Positions 25,855 to 34,684 of a stretch of DNA of 64,000 nucleotides are shown here, one piece after another (position 1 is the first letter of the stretch; every line of letters starts with the position of its first letter). Location of the stretch: assembly GCF_003967575.1 (NCBI RefSeq), contig NZ_BIFT01000001.1:310001-374000 (forward strand), written 5' to 3'. This DNA is from Dictyobacter alpinus (GTDB lineage: Bacteria; Chloroflexota; Ktedonobacteria; Ktedonobacterales; Ktedonobacteraceae). Made by a program: the position numbers and the translations under genes. The notes beneath the pieces are model-generated. The model was given only the letters and a program-made list of their open reading frames with translations, did no database searches and was not told where the DNA came from.

Positions 25855-26508
25855 ATGACAGACAAGATTCGCGCCATTATATGGGATCTGGATGGCGTCA
25901 TTATTGATAGTGCCGAGGAGCATAAACGCTCCTGGTACCGCCTTGCAGAGAGAGAAGGCCTGCCATTCAGCGACCAACAATTTCACGACACCTTTGGCAT
26001 GCGTAACGGCGCCATTATTCCTATCCTCTGGGGAGACATGCCCGCGGCCCGTATTCAAGAACTCGCCGATCTAAAAGAAGCCTATTTCCGCGAATTCGTA
26101 CGCGACACCGCCGCTCCCCTACCCGGAGCCATCGAGCTGCTAACCGCATTACGCGATGCAGGCTATATGCAAGCGCTGGCTTCATCCACCCCCATCAAAA
26201 ACATCGAAGTCATCAGCGAAGTCCTGGGCCTAAAAAAATACCTCAGCGCCCTCATCTCCGGAGAAACCGTCCCCCATGGCAAGCCCGCACCAGACGTCTT
26301 TCTCAAAGCCGCCGCCGAACTACGCGTTGAGCCCCCTAAAAGCCTGGTCATCGAGGACGCCGTCGCAGGAATCGAAGCCGCGCGACGCGGAGGAATGTAT
26401 AGCATAGCAGTCGCAGGCGAACGCGATCTGCCAGGCTTAAAAGCCGCCAACCTCATGGTCAAAGACCTCACCCAGGTCAGCGTAGAAACCATCCGTACCC
26501 TGGCTTGA
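25855..26508 (+). CDS. HAD-superfamily phosphatase
   Basis: The 217-residue protein shows HAD motif I DLDGVIIDS (residues 11-19), motif II SSTP (about 107), a lysine in SGETVPHGKPAPDVF (about 143), and motif IV IEDAVAGIEA (about 166). The short cap and DLDG start place it with beta-phosphoglucomutase-like or phosphoglycolate-type phosphatases; the substrate is unclear. Its coding sequence has visibly more C-ending codons in the second half (for example around 26090-26360) than its neighbours. The ribosome-binding site TAGGAG is 15 bases upstream. It ends 36 bases before the tRNA-Sec gene. Confidence 0.88.
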   Translation: MTDKIRAIIWDLDGVIIDSAEEHKRSWYRLAEREGLPFSDQQFHDTFGMRNGAIIPILWGDMPAARIQELADLKEAYFREFVRDTAAPLPGAIELLTALRDAGYMQALASSTPIKNIEVISEVLGLKKYLSALISGETVPHGKPAPDVFLKAAAELRVEPPKSLVIEDAVAGIEAARRGGMYSIAVAGERDLPGLKAANLMVKDLTQVSVETIRTLA

Positions 26509-26544
26509 CAGGCCGCTGCAAGCGTGGCATGATAACAAAAGCAT

Positions 26545-26643
26545 GGAGGTGTAGGGGCCCCGGTGGGTCTCACCGTCTTCAAAACGGCTGGGGGGTCGCT
26601 CGGCGCGGTCCCCGGTGAGTTCGACTCTCATACACCTCTGCCA
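26545..26643 (+). tRNA. selC: tRNA-Sec (anticodon TCA)
   Basis: A 99-base cloverleaf with the features of bacterial selenocysteine tRNA: an 8-bp acceptor stem (GGAGGTGT with ACACCTCT, first pair G:U), an anticodon loop CTTCAAA giving TCA, a long GC-rich variable arm (about 26588-26615), a T arm GTGAG-TTCGACT-CTCAT, and an encoded CCA after discriminator G. The 8-bp acceptor plus 5-bp T stem gives the 13-bp length specific for SelB. It reads UGA as selenocysteine. No selA, selB or selD and no clear selenoprotein lies in the window. The D arm pairs with one mismatch. Confidence 0.9.
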
Positions 26644-26828
26644 CGCCCTATTTTTTGTGCATAGGACCATGCTCTACTTCCTCACTATTGATCAAGAAGT
26701 AGAAGATGGATGTGTATTCTTTCACACTTGAGCCAAAACGGGAACATGGGGACTAGCACTCCCTTTTTATATACCCATCAACACCTGTTTCTCTGCACTT
26801 GGAGTTGGCTATCTATGTCGCCACCTCC

Positions 26829-27908
26829 CTATCTCCCAGCCGTCGGTGGCACCAGCGCCGCTGTGAAAAACTTTGCTACCCGATCAACATAGACAGTGCC
26901 CATACGCTGAAATGATTCGATATGGTTTGCTCCAGATACCAGCCAGGTATGGACATCTGCGTGGCGTGTATCCATGGCCGCGCTTGCCAGTTCGTGCATA
27001 TTATCTGGCGGGACTACTGTATCAGCTGTTCCCTGGATAAATAAGATTGGACGAGGAGCAATCTCTGCTACCACATCCACTGGACGTACGGTATAGTAGT
27101 TGATGCCATAGAGCGCACGAATAGACTCCAGGACGCCAGGGAGAAACAGGGGAGGAACATTGGATTCCTTGAGCAACGGTACAATGGCGGCAAACGCACT
27201 ATCGGTTATTATAGCTTTCAGCGCAGGTTCGTGCGACGCTGCCAGCAGCATCGTCGCACCCCCCATCGAATCGCCCCAGCCTCCAATAAAACGCGGTCGT
27301 CCCAATTCTGGATAAGGCAATGTGCCGGAGTGCAGAAAATCAACCGCCCCCAATACATCACGCTGCTCAAAATAGCCCATTGATAAGGGCGCGGGAGCAG
27401 ATTGACCATGGCCGCGCAGATCAATGTCTAAAATAGCGAAACCACGGCGAGCCAGGTTCGCGCTAAGACCTAGCAGCAAAGGAGAGGCTCGATTGGAATG
27501 TAGACCATGGACGAGAATGAGCGTGCGCTCAGTAGTCAGATGCCCGTTAGCAAGCATACCAGGAATAAACCAGCCCCTTATTTTCAAATGATCCTCCCGG
27601 CTTGGGAAGGTAACATCGCGGAAGGCGAGATTGAATGCCGCTGGCGTCTGCGTCACTGGCAGTGGCGCTACAGAAACTACCCGCATCGCAACATACATAG
27701 ATATGCTGACATATACCAGGCTGAGCAAAAAGGAAATGAGAAATAGTCTGCGCACAAGTTTAGAGATGCGTAGTTTATACTTCATAGCTGGCTGCAGCTG
27801 TACGCTGGATAAAATTGTGTTTGGAGATTTCATAGTGAAAAAATCGTACCTTGTTTGCGATACAAAAGGTGCTTGACTAAAACTGTACGCTAATGACAGC
27901 TGTATCAT
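26829..27908 (-). CDS. Membrane-anchored alpha/beta hydrolase
   Basis: The 359-residue frame contains a serine hydrolase core: LILVHGLHSNR (oxyanion region), the nucleophile elbow GWGDSMGG (about residue 222), aspartate in IQGTADTVVP (about 298) and histidine in SGANHIESF (about 333). An N-terminal hydrophobic anchor lies around residues 54-75 (LFLISFLLSLVYVSISMYV). It resembles the peptidase S9/BEM46 type of secreted or membrane-facing esterases. The start is uncertain: none of the ATGs at 27908, 27833 or 27785 has a good ribosome-binding site; 27785 directly before the basic anchor would be compact. It follows the broken acyltransferase by 43 bases on the same strand. Confidence 0.82.
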   Translation of the reverse strand: MIQLSLAYSFSQAPFVSQTRYDFFTMKSPNTILSSVQLQPAMKYKLRISKLVRRLFLISFLLSLVYVSISMYVAMRVVSVAPLPVTQTPAAFNLAFRDVTFPSREDHLKIRGWFIPGMLANGHLTTERTLILVHGLHSNRASPLLLGLSANLARRGFAILDIDLRGHGQSAPAPLSMGYFEQRDVLGAVDFLHSGTLPYPELGRPRFIGGWGDSMGGATMLLAASHEPALKAIITDSAFAAIVPLLKESNVPPLFLPGVLESIRALYGINYYTVRPVDVVAEIAPRPILFIQGTADTVVPPDNMHELASAAMDTRHADVHTWLVSGANHIESFQRMGTVYVDRVAKFFTAALVPPTAGR

Positions 27909-27951
27909 ACGCTATGGCCAGCATTTTAGTCAAGCCATGCTTGACTATGGT

Positions 27952-29177
27952 CTAGCTTTTATTTACAGTGCTAGCTAATATTTTTTTCTGTACCTTCATA
28001 CCAAACAATAAGCGTAGCATACGGATACGTCGGACAAGTAGCTCGTATACTAGTAGAGTTAAGGTCAGGGAGATACTGCTGAGTAAGAGGAATTTTAGTG
28101 GAATATTGTCACTCCACCCTTTGATAAAAAATGCACTGATTACAATAATTGGATAATGCACAATATAGAATGGCAAGGCCGCTTCATTAGCATAAAGCAG
28201 TAAGCGACTACTGAAATTCATAAAGCGCAATGCTATGTATAAAGCCAGAGCAAGCAGAGACCAGGCTATCAACCCACGTAAAATCTGGTAGAATATGTAG
28301 CCAATTGAATAATAAGGGCTTGCTTCCCAGCGGGCAACATATCCAACAAGATAAAACAGTATCACCAGAAAAATGCATACGCTTGCTATCAGCAACATAA
28401 GGCCCTTTTCAGATCTGATGGCCTGCTCGAAACGTGTGTCAGATGCCAGAATATAGCCATAAATGAAGCATATTACCCAGGTGCAACAATCCGCCCAGTT
28501 CTGGTATCCAGGAAATGGTGCGCGCAAGATGATCTGCATAAAAACTATAGGAATGGCGAACAGCAGCAGAGCGCCACGTTTTTCAGCAACGCTAGCCAGT
28601 TTGTGTATGAAGCGCCGCCCTGTTTCTCGCCTGAGCAACATCAACAAAGGAAGTGTCGCGGCCGAAATGAGAAAAAGAAAAGCCAGAAACCAGAGATGAA
28701 ACGAAACAGTTGCTAACCAGCGCAGATTCCAATCAATGTGCAGGTTAATAAAAAAGTATGGCACGAACTGGACAAAGTTACCTTTATAAAGTGCAAAAGC
28801 CTGAGATCCTCAAAATATGCCTCGACGGGTGAGAGGAATAACACACCGACTAAGAATGGGATGAGCAGGCGCTTTATACGCTCATTAATGAATTGACCAC
28901 CATTTCTAGAGCCTAACGCAAACCAGGTCGTCGAACCAGCCAGGAGAAACATGAGAGACATGCCCCACATCGCACCAAAGTTGGTAAATGTCATGATACC
29001 CACACTCTGCTCCTGATACCTGATACGCCAGCTGATAATATCCAGGGCATCGATATTGTGCGCTGCAAAGACTCCTAACACGGCCAGCACTTTGAGCCAG
29101 TCCAGGTAGAAGCGCCTCTGCTCGTGGCGAGGCCTGTTACTACTTACCACTTTTACGGGCGACATATGTGTATTCAT
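27952..29177 (-). pseudogene. Acyltransferase (family 3) broken by a frameshift
   Basis: Two overlapping frames together make one multi-pass acyltransferase of about 405 residues. The upstream frame (from 29177) holds RRFYLDWLKVLAVLGVF and the early membrane helices; the downstream frame (to 27952) begins in mid-protein with NFVQFVPYFF and HLWFLAFLFLI and continues through the remaining helices to the stop. The reading frames switch near 28785-28790, at the plus-strand TTTATAAA; one extra T would restore a continuous protein. Family members move acyl groups onto exported glycans or lipids. It lies between an acyl-CoA ligase and an alpha/beta hydrolase, all leftward. A sequencing error is possible. 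Confidence 0.75.
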
Positions 29178-29230
29178 TTTTCCTATCCCACCCCAGATCC
29201 ATTATCTTTGTCACAACATAAAACCCTGGA

Positions 29231-31012
29231 TTATTTCGTGTCTGGCACATCGTTTTCGTGGATGAATTGGGCCCGTAGCTCCCTTCGTAAGACCTTTCCG
29301 ATAAAAGATTTGGGCAAACTTGTGCGGAACTCCAGCACCTTCGGCACTTTATATACCGCCAGTTCTTGTTGACAGAACTTGATCAGCTTATGTCGGACTT
29401 GTTCAGAGGCTGTTATCTCACGTTTCAGGACAATAAACGCGGCGACTGTTTCGCCTCGGTATGCGTCTGGGACGCCAACTACTACCGCTTCCGCAACAGC
29501 GGGGTGCTGCAATAAAACCTCTTCGACCTCGCGCGGATACACTTTTAGTCCACTGGCAATAATCATATCCTTGGCCCGTTCAACAAGATAGAAGTAGCCA
29601 TCTTTATCTATCTTTCCCAGGTCTCCTGTACGTAGCCAGCCATCACGAAAAATCGCCTCTGTCTCCTCTGCACGCTTCCAATATCCCTGCATGATATTCG
29701 GCCCTCTGACAACAAGCTCGCCCACTTCGCCGATAGAAACTGGTTCGCCTGTCTCAAGTGTTACAATGGCCGCATCAACTTGTGGCAGCGGAAGGCCAAT
29801 ACTGCCATTTCGGCACTGCTCAGTCAATGGATTGCAGTGCGTAACAGGTCCCGCCTCACTCAGTCCATAACCCTCAACAAGCTTGCTATGTGTGAATTTT
29901 TCAAAACGCTCTTGCACTTTTGCAGGCAATGGACCTGCACCACTGATACAATATTTGATCGATCGGAAGTAGTTCGGATGTTTGCTAACTTCATGTAGAA
30001 GAGCAAAATACATAGTTGGGACACCAGGAAAGAGCGTGGGTTGCTCATGCCGAATAGCTTTTACCACATCTTTTATCTTGAAACGCGGTATTAGAATCAT
30101 CGTGGCAGCTAGCAGAATTGAGATGTTCATACATGTGGTCAGTCCATAGACATGAAAGAAAGGTGTTACGCAGAGCACGCGTTCCTCTCCTGCCCGAATT
30201 TCAGTAAACCACGAGCGTATCTGAATGGCGTTAGCCAGCAAAGAGCGATGCGTCAATATTGCCCCTTTGGCCAATCCGGTGGTCCCACCTGTATACTGCA
30301 AGACAGCAATGTCTGAGGTAGCAATCTCCACAGGCGCTACTATTGCGTCTTTATTCTCTCGCCGTAACATGTTAGACATGATGTGGAGAGCGGGGTCGGA
30401 GTGTGCTTCTTTATAGGCAAGGTAAGCCAGATGGAGTGTGCGACCCTGAGTGAGGATATAAAGGATACGTGCGATAGGTGGCAAAAAATCAGCTGGACTG
30501 GTGACGATGATGTGTTTCAATTCGGTCTGTTTATGGATGGCACAAATGCGTGAATAAAGGGTTGGAAGCGTAATGATTACCTGCGCTCCAGAGTCCGCGA
30601 TCTGATGCTGCATTTCACGCTCGGTGTAGAGAGGATTAAGGGGTACCACCACGGCTCCTAGCTTTAAGATACCATAAAAAGCCAGTGGATACTGAGGAAT
30701 GTTTGGCAGGGCAACCACTATACGGTCACCCTTTTTTACTCCCAGATGTTGCAATGCAAGCGCGAAGCGATTGGCTTTGCGAGAAAACTGGGTGTAGGTG
30801 AGCTTTGTCCCAAAATAACTAAAGGCGATATGCTCTGGATAATGGGTAGCGGTATCCTCAAGCAGCCAGTTTAGCGTATGCTCCGGCAGCTCGATGTGGG
30901 CTGGAACTCCCTGCTGGTAGTGCTGTATCCAGGGTGATGTAGCAACAAAGCCCTTAGCCTCATGATCAAGCTGATCACATGAGGAAGGGACTCTAGAATG
31001 GGGTGGCAACAT
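29231..31012 (-). CDS. fadD: Long-chain fatty-acid-CoA ligase
   Basis: The 593-residue protein is an adenylate-forming acyl-CoA synthetase: P-loop YTGGTTGLAKGA (about residue 213), VEGYGLSEAGP (about 384), the aspartate motif GWLRTGDLGKID (about 461), and the C-terminal lysine in SLPKSFIGKVLRREL (about 570). It activates fatty acids with ATP for degradation or lipid synthesis. The start has AAAGGA ten bases upstream. It is upstream of the acyltransferase and hydrolase genes on the same strand with 53 bases between, which suggests a lipid-related operon. Chain length preference is unknown. Confidence 0.92.
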   Translation of the reverse strand: MLPPHSRVPSSCDQLDHEAKGFVATSPWIQHYQQGVPAHIELPEHTLNWLLEDTATHYPEHIAFSYFGTKLTYTQFSRKANRFALALQHLGVKKGDRIVVALPNIPQYPLAFYGILKLGAVVVPLNPLYTEREMQHQIADSGAQVIITLPTLYSRICAIHKQTELKHIIVTSPADFLPPIARILYILTQGRTLHLAYLAYKEAHSDPALHIMSNMLRRENKDAIVAPVEIATSDIAVLQYTGGTTGLAKGAILTHRSLLANAIQIRSWFTEIRAGEERVLCVTPFFHVYGLTTCMNISILLAATMILIPRFKIKDVVKAIRHEQPTLFPGVPTMYFALLHEVSKHPNYFRSIKYCISGAGPLPAKVQERFEKFTHSKLVEGYGLSEAGPVTHCNPLTEQCRNGSIGLPLPQVDAAIVTLETGEPVSIGEVGELVVRGPNIMQGYWKRAEETEAIFRDGWLRTGDLGKIDKDGYFYLVERAKDMIIASGLKVYPREVEEVLLQHPAVAEAVVVGVPDAYRGETVAAFIVLKREITASEQVRHKLIKFCQQELAVYKVPKVLEFRTSLPKSFIGKVLRRELRAQFIHENDVPDTK

Positions 31013-31693
31013 TGTGCACTTCCTTTAAACAAATATGCAAAGATCCACTGTTAGAATATAAAAATACTTCTCTGGCTAATTAATTATCATACTATTCAGC
31101 AATCACAGAGTGATCACATAAAAGTTCATTGAGACACGAACAGATCTCAATCCCTGGTCCAAGAAACACTGTCCTACAAATACTTAAATAGCTGTTCGTC
31201 GATATTCAGTCACATAAATAAATCCACACTGGCTGTACATGACCACACTGTAATGCATGTTTAATATCATCAAGCTCTAATCACACCCTCTTCAAAGATA
31301 TAAAGCGAGATAGCTATAATAATATATCTAGCGAGCATTTAATTTTTCAGTCTTACACTGGAATATTTCGGAGTTTTCAGGGGCTTTTTGGTCCGATCCT
31401 GCTCACTTCATTTCAGAGTTACACTGGAATTCCCACACTCCTCGGATCATCTTTCACCTCTAGTTTCAATAGCTAGCGCCATGTGCAATTTTTATCCCTC
31501 ACACTTCGCGCCTACGGCACTCGCTTGTTTTGAGGAGGAACATGGCGTTAGCTTAGCTATATTTATGTCTTTTTAACAAAAGTCTGGTGGAAAACCAAAT
31601 ACATTTAACGTTGATTTAAAAGGTGAAAGCTATATTTAAAGAAGTGTTACCATAAAAAACATGTCTTTATTTTTGGTAGAAAGGTTTCAGCTC
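31013..31693. other. Divergent intergenic region with direct and inverted repeats
   Basis: This stretch of 680 bases has no supported gene. It carries a 20-base direct repeat (31345-31364 and 31411-31430, two differences, core TTACACTGGAAT) spaced 66 bases, and an imperfect 14-base inverted repeat (31471-31484 with 31540-31553, CGCCATGT/ACATGGCG core) enclosing 55 bases. It must contain the promoters of the leftward acyl-CoA ligase and the rightward phosphoesterase. Confidence 0.5.
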
Positions 31694-33172
31694 ATGAAAA
31701 CCATTTCCCATCCTATTTCTCCGCGTACGATGCTGGCTGCGGGTACACTTGCATGTCTGCTTGCGCTGGTAGCGGCCCTGTCCATCAATGGATTCCTGAT
31801 TACAACTCACACGTATGCCCAATCAACATTGCCAACGCCCAGTCACGTTGTACTGGTCATGGAAGAAAATCATTCTTATAATGAGATCATTAATTCAAGT
31901 AGTGCCCCCTATATTAACTCTCTGGCTAATAGCGGTGCAGTGTTTACTCATTCCTTCGGGGTGACCCATCCCAGCGAACCGAATTATTTAGCGCTCTTCT
32001 CGGGATCTACGCAAGGGATTACAGATGATTCGTGCCCCCATACTTTCAGCGGCCCGGATCTGGGTGGGGAATTAATTAATGCTGGTTTGAGCTTTAAAGG
32101 CTATTCAGAAAGCCTGCCTTCGCCTGGTTCGACGGTGTGTACCTCCGGCAACTATGCACGCAAGCATAATCCCTGGAGTAACTTTACCGATGTGCCATCC
32201 AATAATAACTTGCCCTTCACCAGCTTTCCCAGTTCCAATTTTAGCTCCTTGCCAACTGTCTCGATCGTGGTACCAAACCAGGCCAATGATATGCACAACG
32301 GGACCATTCAGCAAGGCGATACCTGGCTTAAGAATAATATGAATTCGTATGTTCAGTGGGCAAAGACCAATAATAGCCTTCTTATCGTGACCTGGGATGA
32401 GGATGATAGCTCACAAAGCAATCAAATCCCTACCATTTTCGTCGGCCCAATGGTCAAAACCGGTCAGTACACTGAACAAATCAACCACTATAATGTGCTA
32501 CGAACCCTGGAAGACATGTATGGCTTGCCAGCGGCTAATAATAGTGCAAGTGCCTCGTCAATTAAAGATTGCTGGCAATCTGTATCTCCCCCAACACCAA
32601 CACCTACTAGTACATCGACACCAACGCCCACTCCGACACCTACCAATACACCTACTCCTACCAATACACCTACACAAACGCCGACACCAATTGTTGGTGG
32701 CAATATCCTGACCAATGGTGGTTTTGAGAGTGGCTCAAGCTCCTGGACGGAGAGTTCTTCGGGTGGTTTTGAGATCGTAGATAATAGTAATCCCCATACT
32801 GGTAGTAATAGTGCCTATATGTGTGGTTACAACTCTTGTACAGATACAATTTATCAAAAGGTCACAATTCCATCCAGTGCCACGAAAGTTACACTCAGCT
32901 ATTGGATTTCTATCAGTACCACTGAAACTAGCAGTAGCACATGCTATGATTACTTGCGTGTGCGCCTAAATACGAGCAGTGGAACAACTATCTCAACGCC
33001 ACAAACACGCTGTAATACCAATGCGCAGGGTTGGACACAATATACTTTCGATGTGACATCAACACTGTCAAGTTATAAGGGACAGCAGGTTCAGGTCGCC
33101 TTTTTAGGTACGACCGATTCCTCGCTCTCTTCAAGCTTCTATGTGGATGATGTTGCTCTGACAGTACAATAG
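31694..33172 (+). CDS. Secreted phosphoesterase/acid phosphatase with C-terminal beta-sandwich
   Basis: The 492-residue protein has a signal peptide (basic start, hydrophobic LAAGTLACLLALVAAL, cleavage near TYAQ). The catalytic domain (about residues 40-290) belongs to the phosphoesterase family of PLC/AcpA type: HVVLVMEENHSYNEI, FTHSFGVTHPSEPNYLALFSG shortened here to its key HPSEPNY, and IVTWDEDDS with metal ligands. A proline/threonine linker (about 300-335, PTPTPTS-type) joins it to a C-terminal jelly-roll domain (NGGFESGSSSWTES, FYVDDV) that resembles carbohydrate-binding modules. It probably frees phosphate from extracellular substrates while held on polysaccharide. ATG 31694 is chosen for AAAGG nine bases upstream. 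Confidence 0.88.
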   Translation: MKTISHPISPRTMLAAGTLACLLALVAALSINGFLITTHTYAQSTLPTPSHVVLVMEENHSYNEIINSSSAPYINSLANSGAVFTHSFGVTHPSEPNYLALFSGSTQGITDDSCPHTFSGPDLGGELINAGLSFKGYSESLPSPGSTVCTSGNYARKHNPWSNFTDVPSNNNLPFTSFPSSNFSSLPTVSIVVPNQANDMHNGTIQQGDTWLKNNMNSYVQWAKTNNSLLIVTWDEDDSSQSNQIPTIFVGPMVKTGQYTEQINHYNVLRTLEDMYGLPAANNSASASSIKDCWQSVSPPTPTPTSTSTPTPTPTPTNTPTPTNTPTQTPTPIVGGNILTNGGFESGSSSWTESSSGGFEIVDNSNPHTGSNSAYMCGYNSCTDTIYQKVTIPSSATKVTLSYWISISTTETSSSTCYDYLRVRLNTSSGTTISTPQTRCNTNAQGWTQYTFDVTSTLSSYKGQQVQVAFLGTTDSSLSSSFYVDDVALTVQ

Positions 33173-33173
33173 C

Positions 33174-33197
33174 CATAGCGCGAGTGAAGTGGCTATG
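33174..33197. terminator. Short hairpin between convergent genes
   Basis: CATAGC (33174-33179) pairs with GCTATG (33192-33197) in the 20-base gap between the phosphoesterase and the convergent glycosidase gene. Weak on its own; position makes a terminator plausible. Confidence 0.35.
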
Positions 33198-34623
33198 AAC
33201 TTAACAGTACGATACTGTTGGCTGGGACCTGCGTGAGCAGGCGATGGTCCTTCTGCTGCCGAGTTATAGCAATGGGTTGGAGAGAAAGATCACGGCTAGC
33301 TTCAAGCTGCTTCTCACTATACGTGTACATCGTAAATGCGGTCGGTTGCTCTTTTGATGGCAATGACAGGGCTATATTTGTAGCTCTGTCATTGCGGTTG
33401 ACAAGGAGTACCGACCAGTGTGTGTTATCTTGTGCATTTGCACCTGACAGGTGGGCCGCCAGAACGCGCACATTAGAGGGATTGGTTGGCCGATAGATGG
33501 TGGCATTAGAGGGGAAGTATTTGCATAACAATGACCAGGAGTAAAACCAGGGCCGGGGTGGGCTATCCTTAAGAATATTCCACATTCCCCAGACCTTATT
33601 ATGCATGGCGTCATCCAGGTCCCAGGCGCTGCCACCTGATACGCCTGCACGCGCCAGTTGCACCGCATAATCTACGATCTCGACTCCGTATTGGTAATTT
33701 TGAACCTGATACTGATTATCTTTAGCATCCTTTTGATATCCCCATCCCATTTCACCAATCAATACCGGCTTGTTGGCAGGATCCACATTGATAAGCCTAT
33801 CGATCTGGGGTTTAAAGTTCTGTTCTACCTGTCCCTGCCGAATCTCGCAACATGTGTTGATATAATTATGCCACTCGTAAGCACCCAGCATCGTCTGGGC
33901 ATTCCAGGGTAGTCCACTATTGGTAATCCAGCCATTGGTCTGTGAGGTATCGGGGCCTATAAGCGTAAGTTTGTCATACAGGCCGCGTTGGTTTAAGGCC
34001 GTGGAGATAGTCTGGGCAAGCTTTTCCCAATCTCCAAACGAGGACAGCTTGGTATCGGGTTCGTTTAATCCATTTATATAGCGGATATCGTCATAACCCT
34101 GCTCTTTAATTAAATATTGCGCCAGGTCACCCAGGGCCTCAGCGTAGTCGCTTGATCCAGGGGCCCATGGACCATGATTCCAGGAACCGATAACGACGGT
34201 AATATGATGGGAATGAGCATAGTCTAGAATAGGATACCAGGCACGCATTTCAGAACTATCAAAATTATACTCGCCAACCTTGCCATCAGGGCAAAACCAT
34301 TTTATGTCGAACATACTACGTATCCAGTTCGGATGCAGCTTATCAACGCGTGTGAACAGCGTTTGCCACTGCTTCTGGGTGAGTGGCAGAGGTTGTTTAT
34401 CGTTATTTTCGATATCCCATTCGATACCGAAGCCGAGCCAGGGACGTTTTATGGCATCGCTCTCTGCTATTGATACTGGTATTGTCGTTGCTCCTTTCGG
34501 AAGCGTGAATGTTGGCAGCGGCTCTGGTGCCTGTGGTTGCTGGGTTATGCAGGCCTTCAAGAGCAAAAGCAAGATAAACAATACGGCACATACCAGGAGA
34601 ATTTTTGCCTGGAGCGACTTCAT
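33193..34623 (-). CDS. Membrane-anchored GH-A clan glycosidase-like protein
   Basis: The 476-residue protein has an N-terminal hydrophobic segment ending in LLLKAC, a possible lipobox (cysteine near residue 25), then a TIM barrel with the two GH-A glutamates: NGLNEPD (about residue 180) as acid/base and LIGEMGWG (about 285) as nucleophile, plus an all-beta C-terminal domain (VRVLAAHLSG, HWSVLLVNRND) as in GH39/GH30-type enzymes. I cannot assign the exact family. It probably hydrolyses or trims an exported glycan. It is the third gene downstream of GT2 and another glycosidase on the same strand. Confidence 0.78.
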   Translation of the reverse strand: MKSLQAKILLVCAVLFILLLLLKACITQQPQAPEPLPTFTLPKGATTIPVSIAESDAIKRPWLGFGIEWDIENNDKQPLPLTQKQWQTLFTRVDKLHPNWIRSMFDIKWFCPDGKVGEYNFDSSEMRAWYPILDYAHSHHITVVIGSWNHGPWAPGSSDYAEALGDLAQYLIKEQGYDDIRYINGLNEPDTKLSSFGDWEKLAQTISTALNQRGLYDKLTLIGPDTSQTNGWITNSGLPWNAQTMLGAYEWHNYINTCCEIRQGQVEQNFKPQIDRLINVDPANKPVLIGEMGWGYQKDAKDNQYQVQNYQYGVEIVDYAVQLARAGVSGGSAWDLDDAMHNKVWGMWNILKDSPPRPWFYSWSLLCKYFPSNATIYRPTNPSNVRVLAAHLSGANAQDNTHWSVLLVNRNDRATNIALSLPSKEQPTAFTMYTYSEKQLEASRDLSLQPIAITRQQKDHRLLTQVPANSIVLLSS

Positions 34624-34684
34624 GAGGATAGCTCCTATCCATTTTTGTAATCATTACTATTCTTAGTGCACCCCTCCCCAATCT

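Noticed and set aside
26509..26535. Possible selenocysteine read-through of the HAD stop codon TGA toward a second TGA
   Set aside because: The extension would be only a few residues with no homology and no clear SECIS, despite the adjacent tRNA-Sec.
31388..31576. 62-codon plus-strand frame upstream of the phosphoesterase
   Set aside because: No ribosome-binding site, no homology, and it overlaps repeat structures.
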